A DNA stretch of 64,000 bases, from positions 1,922,001-1,986,000 of the forward strand of contig NZ_CP047984.1 of the NCBI RefSeq assembly GCF_009931655.1, given 5' to 3'. Below, piece after piece: positions 42,273 through 49,776 of this stretch. The notes beneath the pieces are model-generated. The model had not been told where the DNA came from, did not search any database, and was given only the letters and a program-made list of their open reading frames with translations. Made by a program: the position numbers and the translations under genes. The stretch is from Pontibacter russatus. GTDB lineage: Bacteria > Bacteroidota > Bacteroidia > Cytophagales > Hymenobacteraceae. The stretch's first letter is position 1. Every line of letters begins with the position of its first letter.

Positions 42273-43517
42273 TTACTCCGCCCGCAGGGCTTCGATGGGC
42301 TTGATGTTGGCGGCTTTGAGCGCAGGCATGAGTCCGGCGATAGCGCCGGACAGCACCAGGATCACCGTGGCAGAGAGCGCTACGCTCAGGTCTACCTCAG
42401 GCGTGCCAAAAAACGCTAGCTCCGCCCCCGACGACACCAGCAGATACTCCAGCAGCGCCAGCACCCCGGTGCCTGCCAGCAGGCCCATATAGCCCGACAA
42501 GGCCGTAATCACCACCGACTCCTGCAGAATCAGGCTCACAATCGAAACAGGGGTTGCCCCCAGCGCCTTCCGGACTCCAATCTCGCGGGTGCGCTCCTTC
42601 ACAATAATCAGCATGATGTTGCTGACCCCTACAATGCCCGCTATCAGGGTGCCGATGCCCACCACCCAGACGAAGATGCGGATGCCGCTGAACAGACCCA
42701 TCACTTTCAGGTACTCCGCCTCAGTGTTCTCCACGCCCAGTGCCATATCGTCGCTCTCCGAGAATTTGTGCCGCTGTGCCAGCAGTGTGCGCAGCCGGTC
42801 TTCCATATCCTTTGCCGCAACGCCCTCCTGGGCGGTAAGGGCCATCATCTGCACGAGATTGGGCTGGTTAAAAGCGCCCTGCAAAGTAGAGAAAGGGATA
42901 TAGGCACGTTCCTCGCGGCGTCCGCTGTTGTTGCCGCGCGCCTTAAAAGTGCCCACCACTTTGAAATGAATGCCCCGGATGTTCACATACTCTCCTATCG
43001 GGTCCTGTTCCTTAAAGAGCACCGTCGCCACCTGCTCTCCCAGCACCACCACCTTGCGTTTTTCTTTTTCATCGTAGTGGTTCAGCAGGCGCCCGCGGTA
43101 AGGCCGCTCCCCGTTCAGATCCAGGAAATCCGGCTCGGTCCCGAACACCTGGTACGACCCGTTCTGGTCTTTGTAGTTGATAGTGTACTCGCCCCACACG
43201 CGGTTGCGGGGCGCCAAGATATTCAGATCAGCCACCTCGCGCTCTATGGCGCGGAGGTCCTCGTTTGTGAGCTTTATCTCGCGGCCCGGCTTCATGCCTT
43301 TGTGCGCCACCGCGGTTTTGCCGCTCCAGACGTAGATGCTGTTTTTGGCGCCGTCGCCGAAGCGGTTATATACCCCGTTCTCCAGCCCCTTGCCCGCGCC
43401 CAGCAACAGCACCAGCATGAAGATGCCCCAGAACACACCAAAGGCCGTCAGGAACGTGCGCAGCTTGTTTTTCTGCATCGTTGCCCCTATTTCCTGCCAT
43501 TTATCAAGGTCGAACAT
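42273..43517 (-). CDS. MacB-like ABC transporter permease (first copy)
   Basis: The 414-residue permease has the same architecture as its downstream paralog: MFDLDKWQEIGATMQKNKLR then TFLTAFGVFWGIFMLVLLL, a MacB_PCD-type periplasmic domain, and an FtsX C-terminus with KERTREIGVRKALGATPVSI. The two permeases share obvious N-terminal and C-terminal identity while the periplasmic domains differ more. They would work with the ATPase encoded next door to export peptides, lipoproteins or macrolide-like compounds; the substrate is unknown. Confidence 0.92.
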   Translation of the reverse strand: MFDLDKWQEIGATMQKNKLRTFLTAFGVFWGIFMLVLLLGAGKGLENGVYNRFGDGAKNSIYVWSGKTAVAHKGMKPGREIKLTNEDLRAIEREVADLNILAPRNRVWGEYTINYKDQNGSYQVFGTEPDFLDLNGERPYRGRLLNHYDEKEKRKVVVLGEQVATVLFKEQDPIGEYVNIRGIHFKVVGTFKARGNNSGRREERAYIPFSTLQGAFNQPNLVQMMALTAQEGVAAKDMEDRLRTLLAQRHKFSESDDMALGVENTEAEYLKVMGLFSGIRIFVWVVGIGTLIAGIVGVSNIMLIIVKERTREIGVRKALGATPVSIVSLILQESVVITALSGYMGLLAGTGVLALLEYLLVSSGAELAFFGTPEVDLSVALSATVILVLSGAIAGLMPALKAANIKPIEALRAE

Positions 43518-43569
43518 GGGTTTGATTGTTAAATTGTTGGATTGCTGATTGTTGGTTGGCTATTAGCGG

Positions 43570-44295
43570 CTAATGGCCAGTCGCGACGGCAGCACTGTTT
43601 GATTCAACTGCCTCCGTGTGCAGGCCGCGGTCATCGTTCACAATCAGGCCGTCTTTGAGGCGGATGATGCGGTGCGTCTGGTCAGCTATATCGTTCTCGT
43701 GCGTCACAATCACCACGGTCATGCCTTTGCGGTTCACGTCTTTGAAAATGTCCATCACTTCGTAGGAGGTCTGGGTGTCGAGGGCGCCGGTCGGTTCGTC
43801 GGCCAGGATGAGTTTGGGCTGCGAGATAAGCGCCCGCGCGATGGCCACCCGCTGCTTCTGCCCGCCCGAAAGTTCGTTCGGTGAGTGCTCCGCCCAGTCT
43901 TTCAGGCCCACCATGTCGAGGTACTCCAGCGCCAGTTTGTTGCGCTGCTTGCGGCCCACCTGCTGGTAATAAAGCGGCAGGGCCACGTTCTCCATCGCAT
44001 TTTTGAACGAGAGCAGGTTGAACGACTGAAACACGAAGCCCAGAAACTTGTTGCGGTAGTAAGCCGCCTTGGTGGCCGACAGGTTTTTGATGCGGGTGCC
44101 CGCGAGCGTGTATTCGCCCATATCGTAGTCGTCGAGGATGCCCAGAATGTTGAGCAGCGTGGACTTGCCGGAGCCCGAGGAGCCCATGATGGACACGAAC
44201 TCGCCCTCACGCACGTGCATGTCAATCCCCTTCAGCACATGCAGCTTGTTTTGCCCCACGGCATAATACTTCTGGATGTTGGTGAGTTGTATCAT
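43570..44295 (-). CDS. MacB/LolD-type ABC transporter ATP-binding protein
   Basis: The 241-residue ATPase has Walker [10 protein letters not shown] (residues 39-47), Q-loop VFQSFNLL, signature [15 protein letters not shown] and Walker [13 protein letters not shown], followed by the H-loop VTHEND. It belongs to the MacB/LolD/FtsE group that pairs with FtsX-fold permeases. It is the first gene of the five-gene efflux operon; the start is at 44295 and no clean -7 consensus was found upstream. Confidence 0.94.
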   Translation of the reverse strand: MIQLTNIQKYYAVGQNKLHVLKGIDMHVREGEFVSIMGSSGSGKSTLLNILGILDDYDMGEYTLAGTRIKNLSATKAAYYRNKFLGFVFQSFNLLSFKNAMENVALPLYYQQVGRKQRNKLALEYLDMVGLKDWAEHSPNELSGGQKQRVAIARALISQPKLILADEPTGALDTQTSYEVMDIFKDVNRKGMTVVIVTHENDIADQTHRIIRLKDGLIVNDDRGLHTEAVESNSAAVATGH

Positions 44296-44762
44296 AGGCG
44301 GCTTGGTGGCGATAGTCCTCTATTTAACGGTAGTTTGTTATACAAGGTACCACACTTTTATATTATTTGCTGATGCTATTATATATAACTCCTGAATATA
44401 TCGACCTACAGCGATGCTAACTCGACAAACCCGCCGTTTCTGATGATACTTTTTTTTGCGACAGCCTCGCCAATTCTATATGCAACAGTGAAAGCTCATT
44501 TAGGGAAACAGAGGATTTGTAGAGGGTAGATGCCAAATGCACAGGAAGGGTTGCCTAAGCTATATATAATTTTGAGTCGGGGCTACCCAGGATAGCCACA
44601 ACCTGTTGCGGAGAAAGGGCCGCCAAATGAAAACTCCTTCAATTCGCACAGAAGTTTACAACAGGTTTATGTGTTTGAGTGGCACAACACAACCCTTAAT
44701 TTACTTATATTGAACCAATTACAATACAAGACCAAGCAAAATAAATCTCCGTCTCTGCCAAC
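44296..44762. other. Divergent intergenic region upstream of the efflux operon
   Basis: This 467-bp gap carries no gene I can support. It is AT-rich at both ends, and contains TATATA words and two partly complementary CAACCTGTTG / CAACAGGTT words (44601-44670) of unknown meaning. It must hold promoters for the efflux operon and the gene at 44763. Confidence 0.4.
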
Positions 44763-45335
44763 ATGTTCTCCGCGCAACTCCCTGCCCCTGTTCTGTTTCA
44801 CCCGCTCAAGCACCATCTCGGCTATATAAAAGATTTTATAGCGCAAAGCCCTTCAACTTCCGAAGCCGAACTTAAAGCAGCGTTACAGACCATCGGCAGT
44901 TCGCAGCTGGATTTATACAGGGGTCCGCTGCCGCAAGGGCAAATTGCGCAGGAGGTGTTGCAGTATTTGGCCGAACGCCACCTGCAGCATCCGGTGCTTT
45001 ACCAGGAATTTCTGCTTGCCACCGGCACGTCTTACCGCCTCCTCACGCTCTCCGACAAATCAGACTGGGTGCTGCGCTGGGGTGTGGTGGAGGCGCGGCA
45101 TGTACACCTGCACCCCGCCCGACACTCCAGGCACACCCTGCGCGTGAAAGCGAACGTGCTGAAAACAGCCATAGCCGCAGCCATTGCCGCAAAACGGCGT
45201 GGCGAAAACCCCTATATGTATGCGCAATATATAAATGAGGTGCGTGCCGCGTGGGTGGCGCTGCCGCCTGTGAAAGATGCCGGCTCAAGCGAAAGCCTCC
45301 GTCATATGCTCGCGCTGCTGGCTGCGGATATATAA
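44763..45335 (+). CDS. Hypothetical protein
   Basis: I do not recognise a family. The 190-residue product starts MFSAQLPAPVLFHPLKHHLG and is largely helical by composition (AELKAALQTI, AQEVLQYLAERHL). It has a central beta-like segment with SDWVLRWGVVEARHVHLHPAR and a basic helix (KANVLKTAIAAAIAAKRRGE). No signal peptide or membrane helix is present. Its stop codon lies inside the left arm of its terminator. Neighbours give no functional hint. Confidence 0.55.
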   Translation: MFSAQLPAPVLFHPLKHHLGYIKDFIAQSPSTSEAELKAALQTIGSSQLDLYRGPLPQGQIAQEVLQYLAERHLQHPVLYQEFLLATGTSYRLLTLSDKSDWVLRWGVVEARHVHLHPARHSRHTLRVKANVLKTAIAAAIAAKRRGENPYMYAQYINEVRAAWVALPPVKDAGSSESLRHMLALLAADI

Positions 45336-45368
45336 AAGGCGCCACGGTGGGGTAGCGCCTTTTATATA
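45329..45368 (+). terminator. Terminator overlapping the stop codon of the hypothetical gene
   Basis: TATATAAAAGGCGC (45329-45342) pairs with GCGCCTTTTATATA (45355-45368). The TAA stop at 45333-45335 lies in the left arm. It may also serve the convergent pentapeptide gene. Confidence 0.75.
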
Positions 45369-45379
45369 TAGCCTGTAAC

Positions 45380-46168
45380 TTACCTGTCCCTGCTTTGCAA
45401 GGCAGTCAGCGAAACAGATTTATCGTTCAGTTTGGTGTACTTGAAGTCGTCGCCACCCCGGAAGTCGGCTCCCCTGATGTTGAAGGTGTCTGCTATTTTG
45501 GCGTACTTGAAGTTGGCCGTGCCGTCGAATACCGCTCTCTGGAAGTTTACGCCCTCCTGAAACTTGGTGTACTTGAAGTTTGCCTCTTCCTCAAAAGTGG
45601 CCCCGGCAAAGCTGACATCCTCCGGAAAATCGACATACTTGAAGTTGGCCTCCTCCTCAAAGCGCACGTTGCTGAAGTTCACGTCCTTTGCAAACTTGCT
45701 GTACTTAAACAGCGCCTCCTCCGAGAAACGGCTGCCGACAAAGGATGCTTTTCCATCAAAACCTGAGTACTTGAAAGCGCTCTCCTGCTCAAACCTGCAG
45801 TTCTCGAACAGCACGTCCCGCTCAAAGTTGGTGTTATATACCTCGTTGGCGTTGCCGTTAAAAACTCCAGAACCCTCGGTATCGGGGTTGTAGTAGGCCA
45901 GCACATCGCCTTTGAAGGTGCAGTTAACAAAGGCGACCGGAGCCGTCACGGTGCTGACGTACTCTTTGGAGTCGCTGTTTCCCTGCTTCCGCTTCATGTT
46001 CTGCAGCCTCGTCATATCCAGGTTTCCCGTTATCTCGGCATTCCTGTAGGAGACGGCCTCGCCGCGGTTCAGCTTTTCAATAATTTCTGAGGCAGTTACC
46101 CTTTTCTGTGCCCACGACAGCAGCGGCAACAGCAGTAAAACGAAAACGATTTGTGCTTTTCTCATCAT
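45380..46168 (-). CDS. Secreted pentapeptide-repeat protein
   Basis: The 262-residue product has a signal peptide (IVFVLLLLPLLSWAQ, cleavage near residue 21) and a right-handed beta-helix domain from about residue 85 to 250. Repeats follow the A(D/N)LXX pattern with Phe at the central position, and every fourth turn carries a nearly fixed FKY block (SAFKYSGF, ALFKYSKF, ANFKYVDF, ANFKYTKF, ANFKYAKI, DDFKYTKL). This regular period of about 20 residues suggests a uniform surface strip. Pentapeptide proteins of this secreted type have no assigned function. Confidence 0.87.
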   Translation of the reverse strand: MMRKAQIVFVLLLLPLLSWAQKRVTASEIIEKLNRGEAVSYRNAEITGNLDMTRLQNMKRKQGNSDSKEYVSTVTAPVAFVNCTFKGDVLAYYNPDTEGSGVFNGNANEVYNTNFERDVLFENCRFEQESAFKYSGFDGKASFVGSRFSEEALFKYSKFAKDVNFSNVRFEEEANFKYVDFPEDVSFAGATFEEEANFKYTKFQEGVNFQRAVFDGTANFKYAKIADTFNIRGADFRGGDDFKYTKLNDKSVSLTALQSRDR

Positions 46169-46268
46169 AGTTTTGGTTAAAGGTTCTGATTCCTGCGAAG
46201 GTGTTCAGCCAATAGATGAGGTGGCGGGAACAAAGGTTGCCTGCCGCTCCGCAAATTTTTGATAAGCT

Positions 46269-46463
46269 CTACTGCCGCTCTCCTGCCTCCGCTGCGGGCG
46301 GCGCCGGAGCCTCCGGCACTGCAGGAGGCGCTACCTGCTCCTGGCTTGCTCTTTCCTGGTCTTTTCTATCCTGCTCAGACACTTTCGCCATGCCCAGCAT
46401 CACGGTTACGAACAGCAGCACGGTCAGAAGCAGGCCCAGCAATAGTTTATTACTCATGTTCAT
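46269..46463 (-). CDS. Small membrane protein at the end of the GntR-ABC operon
   Basis: From the ATG at 46463 the product is about 64 residues: a single helix (NKLLLGLLLTVLLFVTVMLG) followed by a charged segment (KVSEQDRKDQERASQEQ) and a Pro/Ala/Glu-rich tail. I do not recognise it. It lies 45 bp after the GntR regulator gene on the same strand and may be its co-transcribed partner. Confidence 0.5.
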   Translation of the reverse strand: MNMSNKLLLGLLLTVLLFVTVMLGMAKVSEQDRKDQERASQEQVAPPAVPEAPAPPAAEAGERQ

Positions 46464-46508
46464 GTTTTCTTGCTTTAAAAGGATGGACATTTATATATTC
46501 CCCTGTAC

Positions 46509-46880
46509 TTACTGCACATTCAGCTCCGGCTTCTCTTTGATGTATGCTTTCAGGTCGTCGAGCTTGATGCCCAGCAACTGCATGGTTTTGAAGAACACCG
46601 GCAGGTCCTCTTCCAGGAACTGCTCCCGCTTGATGGCGATGGTTCTCTCAAAGCCGTCGTCGGCCAGGAAATAACCAATGCCCCGCTTGTTATAGATGAT
46701 GCCTTTGTCCTGCAGGTAGTTGAACGTGCGCATGGTGGTATTTGGGTTCACCTCAAACTCCACGGCCATGTCGCGGATGGAGGGGATTTTGTCGCCGCTG
46801 TCCCATTTCTTCTTCAGGATGTTCTCGAAGAAGCGGTTCGCGATCTGTAGATATATGGCTTGATTCTCTTTGAACTCCAT
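46509..46880 (-). CDS. GntR family transcriptional regulator, YtrA type
   Basis: The 123-residue product has an N-terminal winged helix-turn-helix (GDKIPSIRDMAVEFEVNPNT then TMRTFNYLQDKGIIYNKRG, residues 32-70) and only a short helical C-terminal tail instead of a ligand-binding domain. This is the YtrA subfamily pattern. YtrA regulators repress their own ABC operon. Here the gene is the fourth of the operon and starts 1 bp past the permease stop. The palindromic site at 48677-48700, just downstream of the operon promoter, is the probable operator. The frame extends upstream to 47072 but overlaps the permease and is unlikely. Confidence 0.88.
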   Translation of the reverse strand: MEFKENQAIYLQIANRFFENILKKKWDSGDKIPSIRDMAVEFEVNPNTTMRTFNYLQDKGIIYNKRGIGYFLADDGFERTIAIKREQFLEEDLPVFFKTMQLLGIKLDDLKAYIKEKPELNVQ

Positions 46881-46881
46881 C

Positions 46882-47619
46882 TTACACCTGCCTTTCTTTA
46901 AGTTTGAAATACGAAACCAACAACAGAAACGGCGCCAGCACCCACCAGAACAGTAGCGGGATAATGTTAGCAAATATATACTCTGCCGTTTCCCTGAACT
47001 CCTCGCTCGGGCCACCCCCATAGTTACTGTGCCCAAACAGCAGGTAGCCAAGGCCGGCACTATAAGCCCCAATCAACATCGCCACCACAATCAGGGCCAG
47101 CAGCGTCTTCAGGCAGTTGTTGCCCCGGAAGGTGGTCGCTCCCAGGAAGAACACCGCCTGCGTGACCATATATACTCCCACACAGTTGAAGAAAACTTCA
47201 TCAAACAGGGAAGGCAAAGCCTCCACGTTGCCAGCTATCAGTGAGCTGAAAAAGGAGAGCAGCAACATCATCAGCCCGGCCACCAGCACATAGAGCGGCG
47301 AAGTGATGAGCCAGGCGGCCAGCAGCTTTTCGGTGGCCGACACGGGCAGCGTCAGGAACATATAGCTTTTCTGCGGGGCGTGCATCTCGTCAAACACTTT
47401 GCTGGTGAAGATATAGCCGCCCAGCATAAACACCACAAGGTACAGGTTGCGCAGTTTCAGGACGGTGTCGGCATCACTGTCAATCGAAGCAAACAGCGCA
47501 GAGGTGATCAGCAGCAGGCCCAGAATAGCCGCGATGGCAATCCACATGGTGCTGAAGTTCAGGTAAAGCTGCCTCCTCAAAAAGAAGCCCAGCCGGTTCA
47601 GGTTCAGTTCAGTGTTCAT
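46882..47619 (-). CDS. ABC transporter permease (ABC-2-like)
   Basis: The 245-residue protein has six membrane helices: AIAAILGLLLITSALFASI, LYLVVFMLGGYIFTSKVF, LLAAWLITSPLYVLVAGLMM, VFFNCVGVYMVTQAVFFLGA, LLALIVVAMLIGAYSAGLGY and IPLLFWWVLAPFLLLVSYF. It is the likely membrane partner of the ATPase encoded at 47811. Similar permeases accompany YtrA-type regulators in Bacteroidota and Firmicutes. The substrate is unknown; drug, peptide or cell-wall precursor export has been suggested for relatives. Confidence 0.8.
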   Translation of the reverse strand: MNTELNLNRLGFFLRRQLYLNFSTMWIAIAAILGLLLITSALFASIDSDADTVLKLRNLYLVVFMLGGYIFTSKVFDEMHAPQKSYMFLTLPVSATEKLLAAWLITSPLYVLVAGLMMLLLSFFSSLIAGNVEALPSLFDEVFFNCVGVYMVTQAVFFLGATTFRGNNCLKTLLALIVVAMLIGAYSAGLGYLLFGHSNYGGGPSEEFRETAEYIFANIIPLLFWWVLAPFLLLVSYFKLKERQV

Positions 47620-47623
47620 CGTT

Positions 47624-47821
47624 TTATTTTGTAGGAATGGTTAGGATAACGGAATCGTTGACAATGCCCTGCAGCACCAGCTCCAGGGGGTAGGTATAAT
47701 CTACATGCCCTGTTTCTACCAGCAGGGCGCAGCTGACGGCTATGACCGCTATCAGCGGGGAGCCTGCCTTCAGGCACAGGTGCATTAGCTGTTGGCGCAG
47801 CTTTTTCAGGTTAGTATTCAT
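47624..47821 (-). CDS. Small membrane protein within the GntR-ABC operon
   Basis: From the ATG at 47821 the product is 65 residues: a basic N-terminus (MNTNLKKLRQQLMHLCLKAG) and one hydrophobic segment (SPLIAVIAVSCALLVETG). Its start overlaps the ATPase stop by 11 bp and its stop precedes the permease start by 4 bp, which indicates real translation within the operon. It has no recognised family. Confidence 0.55.
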   Translation of the reverse strand: MNTNLKKLRQQLMHLCLKAGSPLIAVIAVSCALLVETGHVDYTYPLELVLQGIVNDSVILTIPTK

Positions 47822-48662
47822 ATTTGTAGTTGGCAAAATGTGCGTTTATCCCGGCAGCGTTCTTCACGACGCCATTGAACAGCAGTTCCAGGTCCACGCG
47901 CGCGTCGTGGCCAGGTATGTTTTTCACGATGCCCGCCTTCCGGCCCTGCATCTCCTCGGCGTACAGCACCTCGTCTGCGGGCACACCGGCCAGGTTGTAC
48001 TCGAAGGCCAGCTTTTCTGATATCTCGGCCATGTTGCGGTTAAAGATGATGTCGCCGTGCTCCAGCACCACCACGTTGTCGATCAGGTTTTCGAGGTCGC
48101 GCACCTGGTGCGTGGAGATGATGATGGTTTTTTCCTCATCCAGGGAGGCCGCCATTATTTTCCGGAACTGGCTTTTGGAAGGAATGTCCAATCCGTTGGT
48201 CGGCTCGTCCAGGATCAGCAGGCGCGCGTTTGTGGCCAGGCCGAAGGCAATCAGGAACTTCTTTTTCTGCCCGTAAGACAGCGTGGAGAGCTTTGCCGCT
48301 TCGTCCAGCTCAAACTCGGCCAGGTACGCCTGCAGTTGGTTGTAGCTGAATTTGGAGTAGAACACGCCATTGGTTTTCACATAGCCGTTCAGGCTGACGG
48401 GCGGCAGGTTAAACTCCTCCGGTATCAAATATATATCCTCCAGCATGGCGGGCTGGCGCGCCGGGGCATCGTAGCCGAGCACGGTACACTCGCCGCTGTC
48501 CGGGAAAAGCAGGCCTGAGATGAGCTTCAGCAACGACGACTTGCCCGCGCCGTTTTTCCCCAGCAGGCCATATATAAAGCCCGGCTCCAGGGTCAGGTTC
48601 AGGTTCTCGAAGAGGGGTTTCTTCTTCTTGTACCTGAAGTGAATGTTCTTTAACGCTATCAT
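47811..48662 (-). CDS. ABC transporter ATP-binding protein of the GntR operon
   Basis: The 283-residue ATPase has Walker A GKNGAGKSS (residues 35-43), signature LSYGQKKKFLIAFGL (Tyr in place of the second Gly-adjacent residue), Walker B LLILDEPTNGLD and an H-loop IISTHQVRD. A C-terminal extension of about 70 residues follows. It is the first gene of the operon and is preceded by a clear promoter and operator. Related systems respond to antimicrobial or envelope stress. Confidence 0.9.
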   Translation of the reverse strand: MIALKNIHFRYKKKKPLFENLNLTLEPGFIYGLLGKNGAGKSSLLKLISGLLFPDSGECTVLGYDAPARQPAMLEDIYLIPEEFNLPPVSLNGYVKTNGVFYSKFSYNQLQAYLAEFELDEAAKLSTLSYGQKKKFLIAFGLATNARLLILDEPTNGLDIPSKSQFRKIMAASLDEEKTIIISTHQVRDLENLIDNVVVLEHGDIIFNRNMAEISEKLAFEYNLAGVPADEVLYAEEMQGRKAGIVKNIPGHDARVDLELLFNGVVKNAAGINAHFANYKYEY

Positions 48663-48676
48663 AGTTTTACCTGGTT

Positions 48677-48700
48677 AGTGTATTAGTTACATAGTACACT
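48677..48700. promoter_or_regulatory. Probable YtrA-type operator
   Basis: This 24-bp sequence has AGTGTA and TACACT half-sites separated by 12 bp, with a near-perfect longer symmetry (GTGTA-T-TA ... TAGTACAC, one mismatch). It lies between the -7 element and the ATPase start, covering the expected transcription start. The layout matches YtrA-family operators, and the operon encodes a YtrA-type regulator. Confidence 0.7.
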
Positions 48701-48701
48701 A

Positions 48702-48709
48702 CAAAGGTA
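48702..48709 (-). promoter_or_regulatory. Bacteroidota -7 element of the GntR-ABC operon
   Basis: TACCTTTG on the minus strand matches TAnnTTTG. A TTG lies exactly 19 bp upstream (near 48729-48732), the usual -33 spacing, so this is the best promoter in the window. Confidence 0.7.
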
Positions 48710-48829
48710 AAAATGGTTTTGGTATTTCCAACAACCCGTTGAAATAATTTTTGAATGGTTTCTAAAATAAGCAGGTGCTTGTAAGAAATAGTAGTTGAGA
48801 GGATATAGGAGCAACAATAGCCGTTCTGA

Positions 48830-49021
48830 AGACCTCCCAGCCTGCGCACCTGCCCCGAAGCATTTCGGGGGCTCCTGCGCGTGTCTGGGATATATAGCTT
48901 CGGCTTTTGACACAAAAGCAGACCTCGCAGCGTGCGCAGCTCCTGCGAGCGTCTGGGGGAGGGAAAGGCTGTTGATCCGTGGCATTAGACGCTCGCGGGA
49001 CCTTCGGACACCGCGAGGTCT
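48830..49021. repeat. Intergenic repeat cluster of AGACCTCGC type
   Basis: Three related units are present: copy A (48830-48890, AGACCTCCCAGCCTGCGCAC...GTCTGGG), copy B (48920-48957, AGACCTCGCAGCGTGCGCAG...GCGTCT) and copy C in inverted orientation (48987-49021, AGACGCTCGC...GCGAGGTCT). B and C together form an imperfect long inverted repeat. AGACCTCGCAGG-type palindromes are frequent in Bacteroidota intergenic DNA. Confidence 0.6.
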
Positions 49022-49044
49022 ATCGCTGCGAGATATTCGTTACT

Positions 49045-49773
49045 TTACTTGTTGCGGAGTAAGGCAGCTGCGGCCTCGTCAAGAAACCAGTGAACGTCTC
49101 CCTGCTGCGGCTGCACCAGTTGGGCCGGATACTTGGTGATGTTACGCTCCCCTTCCAGCACCTGCTGCACGGCATTGGCTTTGCCCGCGCCATATACCAG
49201 GAATGCAACGTCCTTCGCCTGGTTGATGAGTGGCGCGGTCAGGGAGATGCGGTACACCTGCTTGCTCTCCAGGAAAACGGCCTTCACGCTGGCCGCCTGC
49301 TCCTGCAAAACGGGCGTGCCCGGGAACAGGGAAGCCGTGTGGGCATCGTCTCCCAGGCCGAGCAGTATCAAATCGAACCGTGCCGGATTTCCGTTGAAGT
49401 GTCCGTTTAGGCGTTTCTCATATGTCTCCGCCGCCTGCTCAGGGGGCAACATTGTATCGACCTTGAAAATCTGCGCTTCGGGTATATGGAGCGGGGCGAA
49501 CATCGCTTCCCTCGCCATCCGTGCATTATTCTCCGGGTCGTCGGCCGGAACATAGCGCTCGTCGCCGAAGAAAAAGTACACTTTGTCCCAGGCTACCTGC
49601 TGCCTGAACTCCTCCGAGGCAAGCAGTTCATATAGTTTTTTCGGAGAGTTGCCGCCTGACAGCGCCACGTTAAATTGCCCATGGTTTTCGATGGCCTCTC
49701 TTGCTGATTTCACAAAAAAAGCAGCCAGACCGGACAGCAGTTCGGACGTATCTTTATATATGTGCACCATCAT
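49045..49773 (-). CDS. pgl: 6-phosphogluconolactonase
   Basis: The 242-residue enzyme hydrolyses 6-phosphogluconolactone to 6-phosphogluconate. Signature segments are ALSGGNSPKKLYELL, FFGDERYVPADDPENNARM and LILLGLGDDAHTASLFPG. It follows zwf with a 3-bp gap, the usual order in bacterial pentose phosphate operons. It is the last gene of the tkt-rpiB-tal-gnd-zwf-pgl run. Confidence 0.96.
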   Translation of the reverse strand: MMVHIYKDTSELLSGLAAFFVKSAREAIENHGQFNVALSGGNSPKKLYELLASEEFRQQVAWDKVYFFFGDERYVPADDPENNARMAREAMFAPLHIPEAQIFKVDTMLPPEQAAETYEKRLNGHFNGNPARFDLILLGLGDDAHTASLFPGTPVLQEQAASVKAVFLESKQVYRISLTAPLINQAKDVAFLVYGAGKANAVQQVLEGERNITKYPAQLVQPQQGDVHWFLDEAAAALLRNK

Positions 49774-49776
49774 ATA

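Larger units (their letters stand above)
48663..49044. other. Intergenic region between pgl and the GntR-ABC operon
   Basis: This 382-bp gap contains the operator and promoter of the ABC operon (48677-48732) and, beyond 48830, an intergenic repeat cluster. No gene is supported. Confidence 0.5.

Noticed and set aside
48667-48985. Small minus-strand frames across the GntR-ABC promoter and repeats
   Set aside because: They cross the operator, the promoter and the intergenic repeat cluster, and have no homology-like features.
48830-49021. Possible CRISPR or integron attC cluster
   Set aside because: Only three divergent units, one inverted; no cas genes or integrase nearby.
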